A stretch of 64,000 nucleotides of DNA. Source: Atriophallophorus winterbourni (taxonomy: Eukaryota > Platyhelminthes > Trematoda > Plagiorchiida > Microphallidae). Position numbers and translations under genes: made by a program. Where the stretch lies: the NCBI GenBank assembly GCA_013407085.1, contig JACCGJ010000269.1, forward strand, positions 186,001 to 250,000, in the 5' to 3' direction. Positions 34,845-45,488 of the stretch are shown here, one piece after another. The notes under the pieces are model-generated. The model made no database searches. It saw nothing but the letters and a program-made list of their open reading frames with translations, and was not told the origin of the DNA. The stretch's first letter is position 1. The number at the start of each line of letters is the position of its first letter.

Positions 34845-35190
34845 GTTCGACCCCGTTGAATTCCCCTCTGGATTGCGATTTTAACTTTGAATGCCGTTGG
34901 TCTGTGGATCAAAATGATTGGGGTCTTGCGGGATGGGAGAGAGTCCCGATCCCTGTGGTATCATCTAGCGAGCTGCATTCTCGAGTGTCAATGTGCTTGC
35001 AAATTTCCGATTCGCTAAATAGTGAAGATTTGGTGGCTCGTTTGTGGAGTCCCCCGATCGGTGACCAACATTTGAACGAAGTGAATAATCCAAGGTGTAT
35101 TGCCATAACGTACCAGATCATACGAGGTATCGATCGTTCAACCAAAACTGGAAACACGCCTACACTCTCATTATTGCGTCGTCAACGAGG
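34845..35190 (+). CDS. Alternative exon A7, MAM-like first half
   Basis: The exon is 346 nt with acceptor TTTAG|GT and donor CGAGG|GTAAAC. Landmarks are LDCDFNFECRWSVDQNDW, MCLQISDSLN, ARLWSPPIG, RCIAITYQIIRG and LLRRQRG. The first Cys pair is spaced more tightly than in the other exons. Confidence 0.85.
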
Positions 35191-35554
35191 GTAAACGATA
35201 CCACTTTCTTGCGTTTTCGGATAATTACTTGAGCAATGCATGATTATGGGAACCTCTACTTTGTGATCGGTGTTACAGCAATGAGTAGACTTCTTTCTCT
35301 CTCTGGGTTAAGTCATCCTATTTTGGCGTGTCAACTTCGCTCGAGATTCTTGACGATAACGATTCGAAACGCTCCACCTGGCATCCTTGAGCTCATGGGC
35401 GTTATTCTTTTAGAATTGGAATGTAAACGCTACGTTTTTCGTTAGCCATCTTCACAATCAGCTAAGGCTACACGTGTTCATAAATTTCACGACTTTTCTA
35501 TGCTTCTGGATGCGGATTCTGTGTAGTACGTATTTTCGACGGTTTTCTTTCAAG

Positions 35555-35894
35555 GTCAACAACTTTCTTGCACTTTTCGGAACTCGATCAATCCTTTCTG
35601 CGGGTGGCGAAACGATGTCAATGATTGGAATGGACGCTGGCAACTTCTTCCGTCAGGGACTTTGAATAATCAGCTTTGCCTGCTCTCGGAATCCTTTTCC
35701 GATGAGAATTCGAAGTCAACAAATTTTGGCGCACGCCTGTGGAGTGAACTGATTCGCGTCGACAATACGAAAGCAATTTCCACTGCAAAAAACCCTAAAT
35801 GTGTACAATTGTTCTATCGAATTTCACTTCCACCTGGTGCGGTTCGTCAGGATGCAAATGGTCCGAAGCTGTCTGTTCTTATGCGCAGACAAGG
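35555..35894 (+). CDS. Alternative exon A8, MAM-like first half
   Basis: The exon is 340 nt with acceptor TTTCAAG|GT and donor ACAAGG|GTGAGC. Landmarks are LSCTFRNSINPFCGWRND, LCLLSESFS, ARLWSELIR, KCVQLFYRIS and LMRRQG. Its 5' part lacks an ATG, so it is easy to miss by simple ORF calling. A longer overlapping frame from 35474 is a shadow. Confidence 0.83.
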
Positions 35895-36048
35895 GTGAGC
35901 GACCATGGTTCCGGTTAATGGCTTAGCAGCTTATCGAACTACTGGCCATGATTGTTCACGTCTGTTTTTCTGTTTTGCCAATTGTCAAATTGTCACTTGC
36001 GTTGCCCAACAACATCTGACACAGCCAGTCTTTATATCGTTCTTTCAG

Positions 36049-36364
36049 GCTCGGATGTTTCCTCTGTACCACCGCTGGATTGCAACTTCTCAGAGTCCCT
36101 CTGTCGGTGGTCAAACGATCAGAACAATTGGCCTGCTGATTGGATTCTCGACATCACCGACAGCTCTGGATTTCATCCAAACCGATTCGTTTGCCTTAGT
36201 TCATACAGAAAGTCCGCTTTCACCGCCAGATTGTTCAGTCCATTGCTAACTGACTCCAGAATCCAATGCATAAAGTTAAATTATATCGTCGAAAACGGAG
36301 TGCATCCACTTACTGTAGTGAGCAGCGATGTACCGAGGCTTAGCGTGCTACGTCGGCAAATGGG
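36049..36364 (+). CDS. Alternative exon A9, MAM-like first half
   Basis: The exon is 316 nt, the shortest A exon, with acceptor TTTCAG|GC and donor ATGGG|GTGAGG. Landmarks are LDCNFSESLCRWSNDQNNW, FVCLSSYRKS, ARLFSPLLT, QCIKLNYIVENG and VLRRQMG. With A10 and A11 it forms the RRQMG subfamily, which has RLF in place of RLW. Confidence 0.85.
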
Positions 36365-36604
36365 GTGAGGAAGAGATGTCCCGTTTTATTGAATAGTCTA
36401 TCTGTGTTCCTTTGAAGCAAGTTTGAGTTAACTAGCAACAGCCAAATCGTCCACGCTTGTAACCTCCTCGTATTTGTCATACATCTCCCACACATCCGCT
36501 GTACTTCGCAAAATGTTCAACATGTTGTTGGTTTCTTCCTCACACAAAAAATCGATTTTGTGCTATTCGCAATACACAGCCAGCTTATTTTCCCACAATT
36601 TCAG

Positions 36605-36923
36605 GCGTGCTGGGATTGCATGATCTGGATTTACCTCTGAACTGCAATTTCACCAACTCCGTGTGTCATTGGTCCAACGACCCAAACAACTGGCCGACCA
36701 ATTGGGTTCTCAATGATGTGACCGTTGCATCTTCGTTTAGCAAAGCCGTTTGCCTACGCCCTTTGAAAGGATCTAGCATAAGTGCCAGGTTGTTTAGTCC
36801 ATTACTGGCTGATGTGACAGTGAAATGCTTGCATCTGGCCTACGCTATCGAGACTGGCATCGATAGACCTCTACGTTCCTCGCGAAACGCTCCACAGCTT
36901 AGCTTTTTGCGTCGTCAAATGGG
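36605..36923 (+). CDS. Alternative exon A10, MAM-like first half
   Basis: The exon is 319 nt with acceptor TTTCAG|GC and donor ATGGG|GTGAGC. Landmarks are LNCNFTNSVCHWSNDPNNW, AVCLRPLKGS, ARLFSPLLA, KCLHLAYAIETG and FLRRQMG. It is very like A9 across the framework and differs mainly in the central loop. Confidence 0.86.
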
Positions 36924-37143
36924 GTGAGCGACCCTGGTGTGGTGGATTTGATTTATGGCAATTGTGTTTCGTGTTTTGCCTCGTCGCTCTTCATCCTCTC
37001 TGATTTATTGTTTCTTTCACTGCAAACTCGGTTGGCTCACGAGCTTCGGTCTCCCGTTAAGCATCAACAATAACTTGCGTGTTCCAGAATAACTGTGAAG
37101 ATTTTCTATACTGAAGAAAACCATTTCAATTCCATCATTTCAG

Positions 37144-37489
37144 CTACCTCCCGACAAGTGCGAAACAACAGACCTTTGGATTGTGTATTTTCTCATCAAT
37201 CTACCACATGCAAATGGACCAACGATCCAAACAATTGGCTCGCGCATTGGAATGTAAGAACACTACCTGGTGGGCTGGAAGTAGTTTGTTTCAGCGTAGA
37301 ATCTGATTCTCGTGACCAGCTGAACGTTAACGCTGCCACCGCTCGACTCTTCGGTCCACTTGTGAAGTCAAACGATCGTTCGAAATGCCTCACTCTATCT
37401 TATCACATTCATCTCGGTATCGGGTTGCAAAAAGCTCCATCAGTAACCAGTCACCTTCCTGGACTTTCGATCTTACGCCGGCAAATGGG
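37144..37489 (+). CDS. Alternative exon A11, MAM-like first half
   Basis: The exon is 346 nt with acceptor TTTCAG|CT and donor ATGGG|GTGAGG. Landmarks are DCVFSHQSTTCKWTNDPNNW, VVCFSVESDS, ARLFGPLV, KCLTLSYHIHLG and ILRRQMG. It is the third member of the RRQMG group, with an inserted Thr-rich stretch between the first two Cys. Confidence 0.85.
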
Positions 37490-37762
37490 GTGAGGTCCTA
37501 GTTGTGGTCGTTGATATGCTAAGCGATTGGCAGGAAGTTTTTCTGGTTGGTGATATTACGTGGCATCCTTTATAACGCACGTTGCTCGAAAAGTTTGTAC
37601 ATTTCGCGTTCACAGGCCGCTGCCACCTGAAAGTTACCTGGAAACAAAGATTCTTTCGAGTTTACCCCCCCATTCATTTCGTCCTTCTTTACGGCAATAA
37701 GCGAGCTTGGCGTATTTTTCATTGATACCGATGTGATTCCTTCTCGGTTTTTCTGTTACCAG

Positions 37763-38141
37763 CCTCGGTCACTCTCGATCGCTCTCCAAGTGTGCTGAAT
37801 TGCGATTTCGAAGACGACGATGATGCCTTTTGTCTCTGGCAAAAGGATCCCAGAGATCAAGGTGCGCGTTGGAAGAGACTGTCAACAGCACTTGATTCTC
37901 GAATTTCTTGCTTGACGCCGTTCACCGTTTTTTCCTCGCAACCTAACGCAAATGAACAAAGTTTGACCGCTCGTCTTTGGAGTGAAACCATCGGCATTTC
38001 CATGGGGGGAGCTCCTGTTCCGCGGTGTTTACGGTTGTTTTACAAAATGGAATTAGGCTTTGGTGTACTGCACGAATCATTCGAGTCTGGGAACACTCAG
38101 TCCCCTTTGTTCGGTTTGTCTATACTGCGTCATTCTTCTGG
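37763..38141 (+). CDS. Alternative exon A12, MAM-like first half
   Basis: The exon is 379 nt with acceptor TACCAG|CC and donor TCTGG|GTAAGA. Landmarks are LNCDFEDDDDAFCLWQKD, SCLTPFTVFS, ARLWSETIG, RCLRLFYKMELG and ILRHSSG. With A13 and A14 it forms the RHSSG subfamily, which reads DPRD where other A exons have NNW. It carries an acidic run of five Asp/Glu between the first two Cys. Confidence 0.85.
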
Positions 38142-38676
38142 GTAAGAGTTACAGCTATTGCTGTTCAGTTGACCGCGTTCTGCTTCACATACCTCGTTCA
38201 CTAGGCGCATTACCTGACGGGATTGCTTACGATAAAATGACAACAGCTTGTTTTGGCAAGAGGAAACTGTTTAGAATATCGTAATACCCCGTACTGTGGC
38301 GCACAGCTAGTGTTTATCACACCTATTACCATCCTCGTCACTTACTAAACTTACCCTTCATACTTCTCTAAAAGAAAGCAGATTGAATGTGTCCGATTAG
38401 GACTGAAACATTCTGTTCACTGGCTCTTGACTCCCACCACAGTTTCGGATTTACACTAAGTCATGCTTACAGCTAGTTGCCGGATGCTGCTCCAAATCGG
38501 GATTCGTTTCACAACCACGTTGAACATAGGAACCTTTTTAGTGCTTCTCACTTCTCTTCTTATTCTCGGAGACTTCACTTCGGTTTTTTCTTTCCTGGCG
38601 GAGCGGTTTTTTAGCCATTTAGCATTTGATTCATTCCTATTCGACATGCTGTGAGTGCAACTGATGTGCATTTTAG

Positions 38677-39079
38677 CCACTTCTAACCAACACGGACGCC
38701 GCCGAGTACGAGTGAAATCACTCGAAGCAATTAATTGCTCATTCGAAGATTTAACATTCTGTGGCTGGAACGACGATCCGCGCGATGTCTCGGTCTGGTG
38801 GGAACCAACCACGACTCAGCGTTCGAATGCAGTGTGCTTGATGCCAAGCGATGATTTTGGCACTTCGAACCGAGGTACCGCTCTTTGATCATAAAGACCG
38901 TTTTATTGTACAGCGAGTTTAGCCTCAGCAACAGGAGAAAATGCGGCCTCGGCTCGACTTTGGAGTGGGCAGATTCGTCAAGTAGCAGCTCAACGAATCT
39001 GCTGTGTACGATTTCAATATCATATTTCAGGCTTACCCCAAAACAGGGCTCATCTCGCTGTATTACGCCATTCGTCTGG
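38677..39079 (+). CDS. Alternative exon A13, MAM-like first half, split by a 39-nt intron
   Basis: The two parts are 38677-38874 and 38914-39079. Acceptor is TTTTAG|CC and final donor is TCTGG|GTGAGA. Landmarks are INCSFEDLTFCGWNDDPRD, AVCLMPSDD, then ARLWSGQIR, ICCVRFQYHISG and VLRHSSG. In-frame stops at 38886-38894 look at first like a broken exon. However, the stretch 38875-38913 begins GTACCG and ends TACAG, and its removal restores one continuous frame of 364 nt, which is 1 mod 3 like every sibling. I therefore read it as a mini-intron private to A13. A decayed exon is the alternative. Confidence 0.75.
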
Positions 39080-39199
39080 GTGAGAGGTTTATGGGCTTTT
39101 CAATTTTCTTTCAAACTTTTTACATTCTTGCGGCGCTTGGTAATCCCTCCCTAACCGGTGTTGTTTGAGTGGCCTTCAATTGATTGCGGTTTTTTCAAG

Positions 39200-39545
39200 G
39201 AACTGTGCAACAAACGTCGCCTGCGGGAGTTGTCGACTGTGCCTTTAGCTTCAATAATCTCTGCGGTTGGATGCCCGATCCAAGAGACAACGATGCTGTA
39301 TGGTCCGTTGAAGCGACATCGAGAGATGATCACTCCTTGTGTCTCAAACTCGCCTCCTCTCACCAAGCCCCGACAGACGCACAGCAATCATTCACCGCAC
39401 GTTTGTGGAGCAGACAGATCCGCCGGGAACCATATACCCCTCGTTGCTTTTCGTTTGTCTATGGTACTTTTAGTCGGCACACCCTTTCCGATAGCTTTCA
39501 AGGCAAGGTACGGCCACAATTAGCCCTATTACGGCATTCTTCAGG
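39200..39545 (+). CDS. Alternative exon A14, MAM-like first half (last of cluster A)
   Basis: The exon is 346 nt with acceptor TTCAAG|GA and donor TCAGG|GTGAGC. Landmarks are VDCAFSFNNLCGWMPDPRD, SLCLKLASSH, ARLWSRQIR, RCFSFVYGTFS and LLRHSSG. Only 120 nt separate it from A13, the tightest spacing in cluster A. The next exon on this strand is B1, 1.5 kb away. Confidence 0.85.
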
Positions 39546-41075
39546 GTGAGCTTGACTAACTCGGGCTGTGACGCGCACCTAAGTCTTGTTTTCAGCCAAT
39601 CGGCAACAGTAACGGTTATGAATTTGGTCACACTGTGTACTTTTTTTCTCACATTTGCCCACTTAGTCTGTTAAGGCCCCGGTGCAGAAGGTGAGCTGCA
39701 TCGGTATTTTCAGCTATTCAGCATTTATGTGGGCCTTTTATATATTTAATTTAATTTAATAATTATGAATAATATTTGTATACGTTTCAATTCCTCTTGA
39801 TCTGTTCTTATCTTTTTTCTTCGTTTCAATATTCCTTTCTTAACTGTCTTGGTTGATTGTCGTTGTCGTGATGAGCTGGCCTTTTGTCAAACATATCGTA
39901 ATAGAATTTCGTTAGTTGTTTAAACTGCCACTGTGATTTTTACTCATTAGTAATCATTAATTGATGGCGTATAAAATGGCGTGAGCACTCGATGGCTTTC
40001 CTATTCATTTTTGTAGTACTGACGTATGTAGGCACAATTCTGGAGTCGGTACATGTGATTATTCACCCAGTAGTGAGTGTGCTTGGTTGGCGTCGTTATT
40101 TTCAGGCGATTGCCGTTGTCGCTTAAAAACTGTGTTTGGGGCAACTACAGCTTTGGGCATAATTCCAGCGAGATGCGAAGAACTTGTTCTTCACCGCACA
40201 CTTTAAGACGTCATCTTTTAGCTGGAGACGTGCAACTGCTGCTTTCGGCTGTAGAACTGTGATCGTGGCCATATCATGCAAACGCCGCAAAAAGACCGAG
40301 TGTTGCTGACCGCTGTGAACTCTGTTGTTGAGATTGCTACTCCCTAATCGGAATGTGCAGTAATGTGAGATGCTGTGGAGTATGAGATAATCATGCGCTT
40401 GCGATCGGCATGTATGACCGACGAATGCCAACCACAGGAACGACGTAGCAGAGCTCTGAATGCGAACCTATTGGTCGAACAACGCCAGTAGACCACCGCG
40501 GCCGCAATCAACAATGCACGTGAATCTAACAACATACTACGAATATTATTTCTGTTTCGTATAGTGTATAATGTGATAATCTATCCCGATATTATTTTTT
40601 GATTCGCCATTTCTATTTTGCATTTGTTATCATGTATTATCCTTTTCTTGCTAGTCTTTAACCATTCTTGTCGTTTCCTGTCTAAACTTGTGTGCATGTT
40701 CGTCGCACGATGCTTACTTCCGGTCTGTTTGGTGACATGTTTGCCGTGGCCCGCTGTTCACAGTCGCTTTGCTGCGTGATGAGCTTTGACACTAAGAACT
40801 CAGCCCATTAAGAGAAGTTGTGTGGGCTTCCGTGATTCCACGATGTTCTGTTCCTTCGTTCCGCTGATTGTCCAGTCACAGGTGTTTAAGAAACGGCTAC
40901 CTCGTGATATCGTTAGAATAGGTCGCTTGCCTCGATGTATGCTGGTTTCCGATTACACGTAAAACATGTTAATTTCATAGTGCTCTTCAAGCACAACGTA
41001 TTCGTAAGTTCATCAATACACTGAGCTTCTTGCATGTGACGCTTACTGATGCCCGATGACCTTACTCGTATACAG
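39546..41075. other. Inter-cluster intron between A14 and B1
   Basis: This 1.53-kb stretch separates the two variant clusters. Apart from the RTE remnant at 40.1-40.5 kb I see no exon. No phase-2 symmetric exon that would sit between A and B was found. Confidence 0.4.
40110..40530 (+). mobile_element. RTE-like 3' remnant with zinc-finger block
   Basis: Broken frames read ARCEELVLHRTL, RRHLLAGDVQLLLSAVE and RCELCC-DCYSLIGMCSN, colinear with the end of the RTE-like copy at 27780-27990. It is more decayed than that copy. Confidence 0.6.
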
Positions 41076-41223
41076 GGAATGTGCTAAAAAGACGGATACT
41101 AACACCGGCCGATTTGTGATTGCGTGTGACGGATCGGAGTTGTGGACATCCGGATCCGTCGCCAGTTCAGAGTGGACGATGGTTTACGTGGATTTGACCA
41201 CAGCTTCCTCGAACTCGTATAAG
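41076..41223 (+). CDS. Alternative unit B1, MAM-like second half (unsplit)
   Basis: The unit is 148 nt with acceptor TACAG|G and donor TATAAG|GTGATT. The loop is CAKKTDTNTGRFVIAC (Cys-X14-Cys), followed by SELWTS, EWTMVYVDL and SNSYK. The conserved Cys codon is continuous, without the mini-intron found in most later units. Joining B1 to B2 would give a stop after 8 codons. Confidence 0.83.
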
Positions 41224-41346
41224 GTGATTTGCGGCCCTTTTCCTCGGCTACTTTCCAATCTTATTCTCATTGCCTGAACCCAATCTAACCGTCTGTCTAA
41301 ACGTAGTTTGCTGCATTGTATGTGTAATCTGAGCAACATTTTACAG

Positions 41347-41509
41347 CTCGTGTACAAAGCATGTGGGAGCTGAGGCTGGACAATCGGCTGTGCTTTGTCA
41401 AAACACCGAACTGTGGACTTCTCCATCAACTTCGACACACACTTCTCAGTGGCACACTGCTCTAGTTGGTTTAAACCAGAGAGTAGCTGATCTACAATCG
41501 GACTATAAG
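41347..41509 (+). CDS. Alternative unit B2, MAM-like second half (unsplit)
   Basis: The unit is 163 nt with acceptor TTACAG|C and donor TATAAG|GTGTGC. The loop is CTKHVGAEAGQSAVLC, then TELWTS, QWHTALVGL and SDYK. It is unsplit, as are B1 and B4. The L-W to W spacing is longer than in B1 because of a Thr/Ser-rich insert. Confidence 0.83.
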
Positions 41510-41634
41510 GTGTGCTATTTGGAGCTTGTTTGCACTGTTTACCGACACATGAAATATAGCCTCCCTCTAGTCATTGGCTTATTGTTTTCAAACCCTCGCC
41601 TTCTTATCTTATCTCATTTTCATCACGTCAACAG

Positions 41635-41819
41635 ATCGTGTAAATCAGATGGCTTGGGAACTTATTGGTAAGCTTGTGTGGCATTTACCTGCCCCTAATC
41701 ACACACATTCAAGTCCTAGGGATCGTCTTTGGCAAACGTCCACGCACAAAGAACTCCCATCCGATTGGCATTCCACATGGGTCGACTTGCGGGATAGTCA
41801 GAATGATGCGGATTTCAAG
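41635..41819 (+). CDS. Alternative unit B3, MAM-like second half, short loop
   Basis: The parts are 41635-41667 and 41720-41819, separated by a 52-nt intron. The loop is only CKSDGLGTY and the junction codon is TG|G, giving Trp in place of the second Cys. The second part runs DRLWQTS, TWVDL and DADFK. The first part is 33 nt rather than 51 but stays in phase. It is the one unit that lacks the loop disulfide. Confidence 0.72.
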
Positions 41820-43991
41820 GTTATTATCTTCGAATCAGCTGTGTGTTCACCTTGTAATTTCGCGCACGTGGTGTCAACTAGTGTTCAATCTGAACTGGGT
41901 TCATCACGTTGATCAACTAGCAAAACTGCCGTCTTAACGACACTGTGATCATCACCTAGACGTGTTACAAATCGATGCTATTTAAGCAGACAAGCCACTG
42001 ATGAGTGCTTTTTGTCATTTTCTTCCTCAAATACGATCCCACGTTGTGCTTTTCCTATTATCCCTAGGCCATATTGTTTATAGCAACTGTTGATTTCGTT
42101 GTGTAGTTACTTTGTAGCTCGCACTGTCTAACATACCTCGTTAGTCATAATTCTGGATTTTTATGTCCATTAGCCAACAGAGATACGTTCTACTCCATTT
42201 TTCAGCACTGTTTCGTCGTTCTTTCGTTCGTGCTAATAATGGTGGTGGTTGTTTTAGCATTTTTAAGTCGTCTAGTAGCTAGACAGCTGTTCTACGATTG
42301 CCAATAATTATTTCGTGTTACCGATGGCTTCCCAACGCCCCTTTCACCAATATTTCAAAGATCCTCCGGGCATTTTCGAAGGTGTTTCCAAAGCATATTG
42401 TACTCGCCAAATTTAAAATTAAATTCCAAACGAATTTTATTGATAATGTACCAGTCTTATAATTTCAAACTTTTCTTATCTCATTTTCCTCTATGTAGAT
42501 TACAAGCAGCATACATTGTGCTTCCTGGTATAGGTGACAGAGATAAGGCCAAACCCAAAACAGAATGAATTCCGTACATTTTATCTCTCCATGGTTGTGC
42601 ACTGTACTTTGTTGCCATGCCTCTCACATTTAATGACTTGAGCATCAATCGACTGCTTTCATGTCTTTATACCACATGCCTACCTGTTGACTGGTTCTCC
42701 TGATCACTACCGGTCGTGAGTAACCAGCCCGCAATCGAGTGGTTCACACTTTGACGTATCATCAATTTGGGAGTATTCACCTTCCCTCTTGTTACAATCC
42801 GTTTTTACATGTCCCCTTATTGGCTATGACTTCTATGAAGCCAGTTAGATTCTTCTTTTGGTTTGCTCATCACTCGTATCAAACCACACTGGCAATTCGA
42901 ACAAGGAACTGCATGTGATGTAGGCGCATCAGCTTTTGGTGGCGAAGACTACGGGATAGGGAAGTCTATTGTCGGATACTTCAAGATATGTAAATGGTTG
43001 TATACACTCAACTTTCAATGTCCTCTTTAAAATGCTCAGTATTGCATGCTTTGATTTATACGCGATAGCCTGCTCATCTGTTCACCTTCGGGCCACTCAT
43101 TTTTCAAACTTTTTTGTAAACTGTGTCTGTGGTTTCAAGTGAACAACACAAATTGGCTTTTCTCGTTCACTCAAATTTTCAGCAGACATGTTAATTTAAC
43201 TGCACAAAATTCCGAAAAAAGGATATCGGAGAGGTTTCTCGTGTGAACATTGCATGTGGGGTATTTCCCTAATCCCTTGAGCTTGTGATCCGAAACACTT
43301 TTTGCATTGATCTACCCGCGAGACATTGAGTATTGTGATGTGGTAGTAGGCGAGAAGTGTCCACATGTCAGCCTATACCATGTTCCTTCAGCACATTGAA
43401 CGATTGCTTCAAAATCCTGTCGGAACTGTTCCGATTGACGTAGCGAAATTACCATAGTTCAGGATTTTAATAGAACACAACAACGGAATTTGTAGATTTC
43501 CATTTGCGATGATGACGACAAGCAGCCAGCAGCAACTGGCAGTGGTGTGTAAGTGCGAGGGATGTGAGCAACACATTACTTTGGTAATGTAGATTCATTC
43601 TTACTTTCCAATTATGCATCGCAATGGGATCGGACGCAAAACATCTCATGTGGAAGGTTTCTGGGCCACCACAGCTCCAAGCTGCAGTGACTTCAGAAAT
43701 TTGCTTCAGGTATTTCATTGCTCTATGCTTTTCCTATGTGTCAGGTGACCTCAAAACCGTCCACGTAGGTGGATCATTGAACAACCTCACGATCGCTTAG
43801 TTTCGTGTAGTGACGTTGAACTTGTCACTTATCAATCATTTGCCTACTCCCGAACCGGCAATTTTTCAAAGTTTGTATGCTTACATTTTCCCAAGTGTTG
43901 CTTTGTGACTGCTGTCAATCTTCCACTTCGTCTTACTATTGAATATAGTCATGCTCGAGGCCTTTCCAATTCCTTGTTCCGCTCTAACCAG
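41820..43991. other. Long intron between B3 and B4
   Basis: No unit with the loop, LW and DYK landmarks is seen on either strand. No clear repeat copy is recognised. Confidence 0.4.
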
Positions 43992-44151
43992 GGCTTGTAT
44001 GAAACATCGCGGTATGCACTTTGGCCAATCATCGGTGACTTGTCGAAACGACGAATTGTGGCTTTCCCAACCAGGGAATAACCAATGGCAATCTGCCAAA
44101 GTGGAACTAAGTTTGGAAACCAACGCGGATGAACAGCTTTCCAATTACAAG
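43992..44151 (+). CDS. Alternative unit B4, MAM-like second half (unsplit)
   Basis: The unit is 160 nt with acceptor ACCAG|G and donor TACAAG|GTGGTC. The loop is CMKHRGMHFGQSSVTC, then DELWLSQ, QWQSAKVEL and LSNYK. It resembles B2 in the loop (GQSxVxC). Some 2.2 kb separate it from B3. Confidence 0.82.
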
Positions 44152-44511
44152 GTGGTCTAGCGAAACCTTTGTGCTCAGATTGTTCCTAACTGCTATTATT
44201 AGTATCGCAATGTCTAGCCTACCGACAACTGTGACTAGGCGTAGCTGCTATTGGTCAACTCCATACGTGTGCGTTTCAACAAATTCTTTGTCCTCGCCTG
44301 TCCAGACATCTGTGTCACTTGTTTTCGTGTGTTGGCCAGCCAGAGTAGTCACGTGGCGTCGCAATCAGCTGATATGTGTATAACCAATCAACGTACAAAG
44401 GATATGGGCGATGTTGACTGCATTTTCTCTGCTTCCTTTCATTTCTTCCTACTCATTTGTCCCATGCTTCCCGCGGTCGTTTCGACAGCCCACTATTCCA
44501 TCCGTTCACAG

Positions 44512-44706
44512 TGCTTGTCAGCGTACCAAAATAGAGGATACCGGGGATTTGGCCACTGTATGGTGAGGATTGTGGTGACATTGTAAACAAACTGGTAACA
44601 TTTTAGTGCTAGTCGACCGATCTGGGAATCGCAAGGAGTCACAAATTCATGGGAACTGGTATCGATTCCGTTGAACGAATTGGCTAGTGTCGATAGAGAC
44701 TTCAAG
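44512..44706 (+). CDS. Alternative unit B5, MAM-like second half
   Basis: The parts are 44512-44562 (51 nt) and 44607-44706 (100 nt), with a 44-nt intron inside the Cys codon TG|T. The loop is CQRTKIEDTGDLATVC, then SRPIWESQ, SWELVSIPL and DRDFK. The donors are GTGAGG and GTAACG. Confidence 0.83.
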
Positions 44707-45302
44707 GTAACGTCCCTGGAATTTCGATCTTACCTCCATTTACTCTTGATAGAATGGTTCTGTCTGAACTTTAGCCGCATATTAAAAACCCTGCATGTAG
44801 CTCATCGTTATTGCTACGAGAATAGAGCGGGGTCTGTTTGTCCATCCGATGTTTTTTATTCCGTTTAAATCAAATCCATCTTTTGCCCTGGGGTGACTGG
44901 GAAACACCGTTTTATGCATGCATCAAATAGGTACCGTTGCCGTAACCTTGGATATTTTCGCTGGTCTGTTCAAGCCCGACGTTGACACGCGGAAGTGATA
45001 TCATCCTCGTTGATTTACTAGCTAGAGTTATTTATCTGCAAGTGACCCGACGATTGTGTCTGATGTGATTCCATTACTAGATTGATGGAATAAGACGAAA
45101 TCTGACAACCATCATATTGATGACTATGCTCCTATGTTAGTATTCCATCCAGTCCAGCGTCTTGCGTATCGCGTTCACTGGTCCACTTCTATTTCTGCAC
45201 GATGTGGGCGCTTGATTCTTATCTTGACTTCCTTTAAACCCCATTTCTTCACATGTGTTCCTCCTTTTCGTTGACTGTTTTGCTGTTTTCGTTGTATCCC
45301 AG

Positions 45303-45488
45303 CGCTTGTGAACAAATTATTCGGGGTGAAACGGGAGATTTGGGTACCTTTTGGTGAGGTGTTGCCTTTCTAGTTTTACCGCGTCTAGCTCTACCATACC
45401 GATCTGGAAGTCTTCTGATGGTGTAGCTGGTTGGAAAACTCAGTTGATTGATCTATCCTATGCAGATCAAAGCAAACGAGATTTTAAG
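45303..45488 (+). CDS. Alternative unit B6, MAM-like second half
   Basis: The parts are 45303-45353 and 45389-45488, with a 35-nt intron. The loop is CEQIIRGETGDLGTFC, then TIPIWKSS, GWKTQLIDL and KRDFK. An upstream AG in the intron (TTTCTAG) is not used in this reading, because only the TCTAG at 45388 keeps phase 2. Confidence 0.82.

Noticed and set aside
38885..38913. A13 as a pseudo-exon
   Set aside because: Its stops fall inside a 39-nt GT-AG segment whose removal restores frame and length rule; kept as an exon with lower confidence.
31389..39545. Fourteen separate small secreted-protein genes
   Set aside because: Each open frame ends right at a GT donor with identical phase, the stop codons lie inside the intron (GG|GTGA), and most frames lack a proper start. 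Exons of one gene explain this better.
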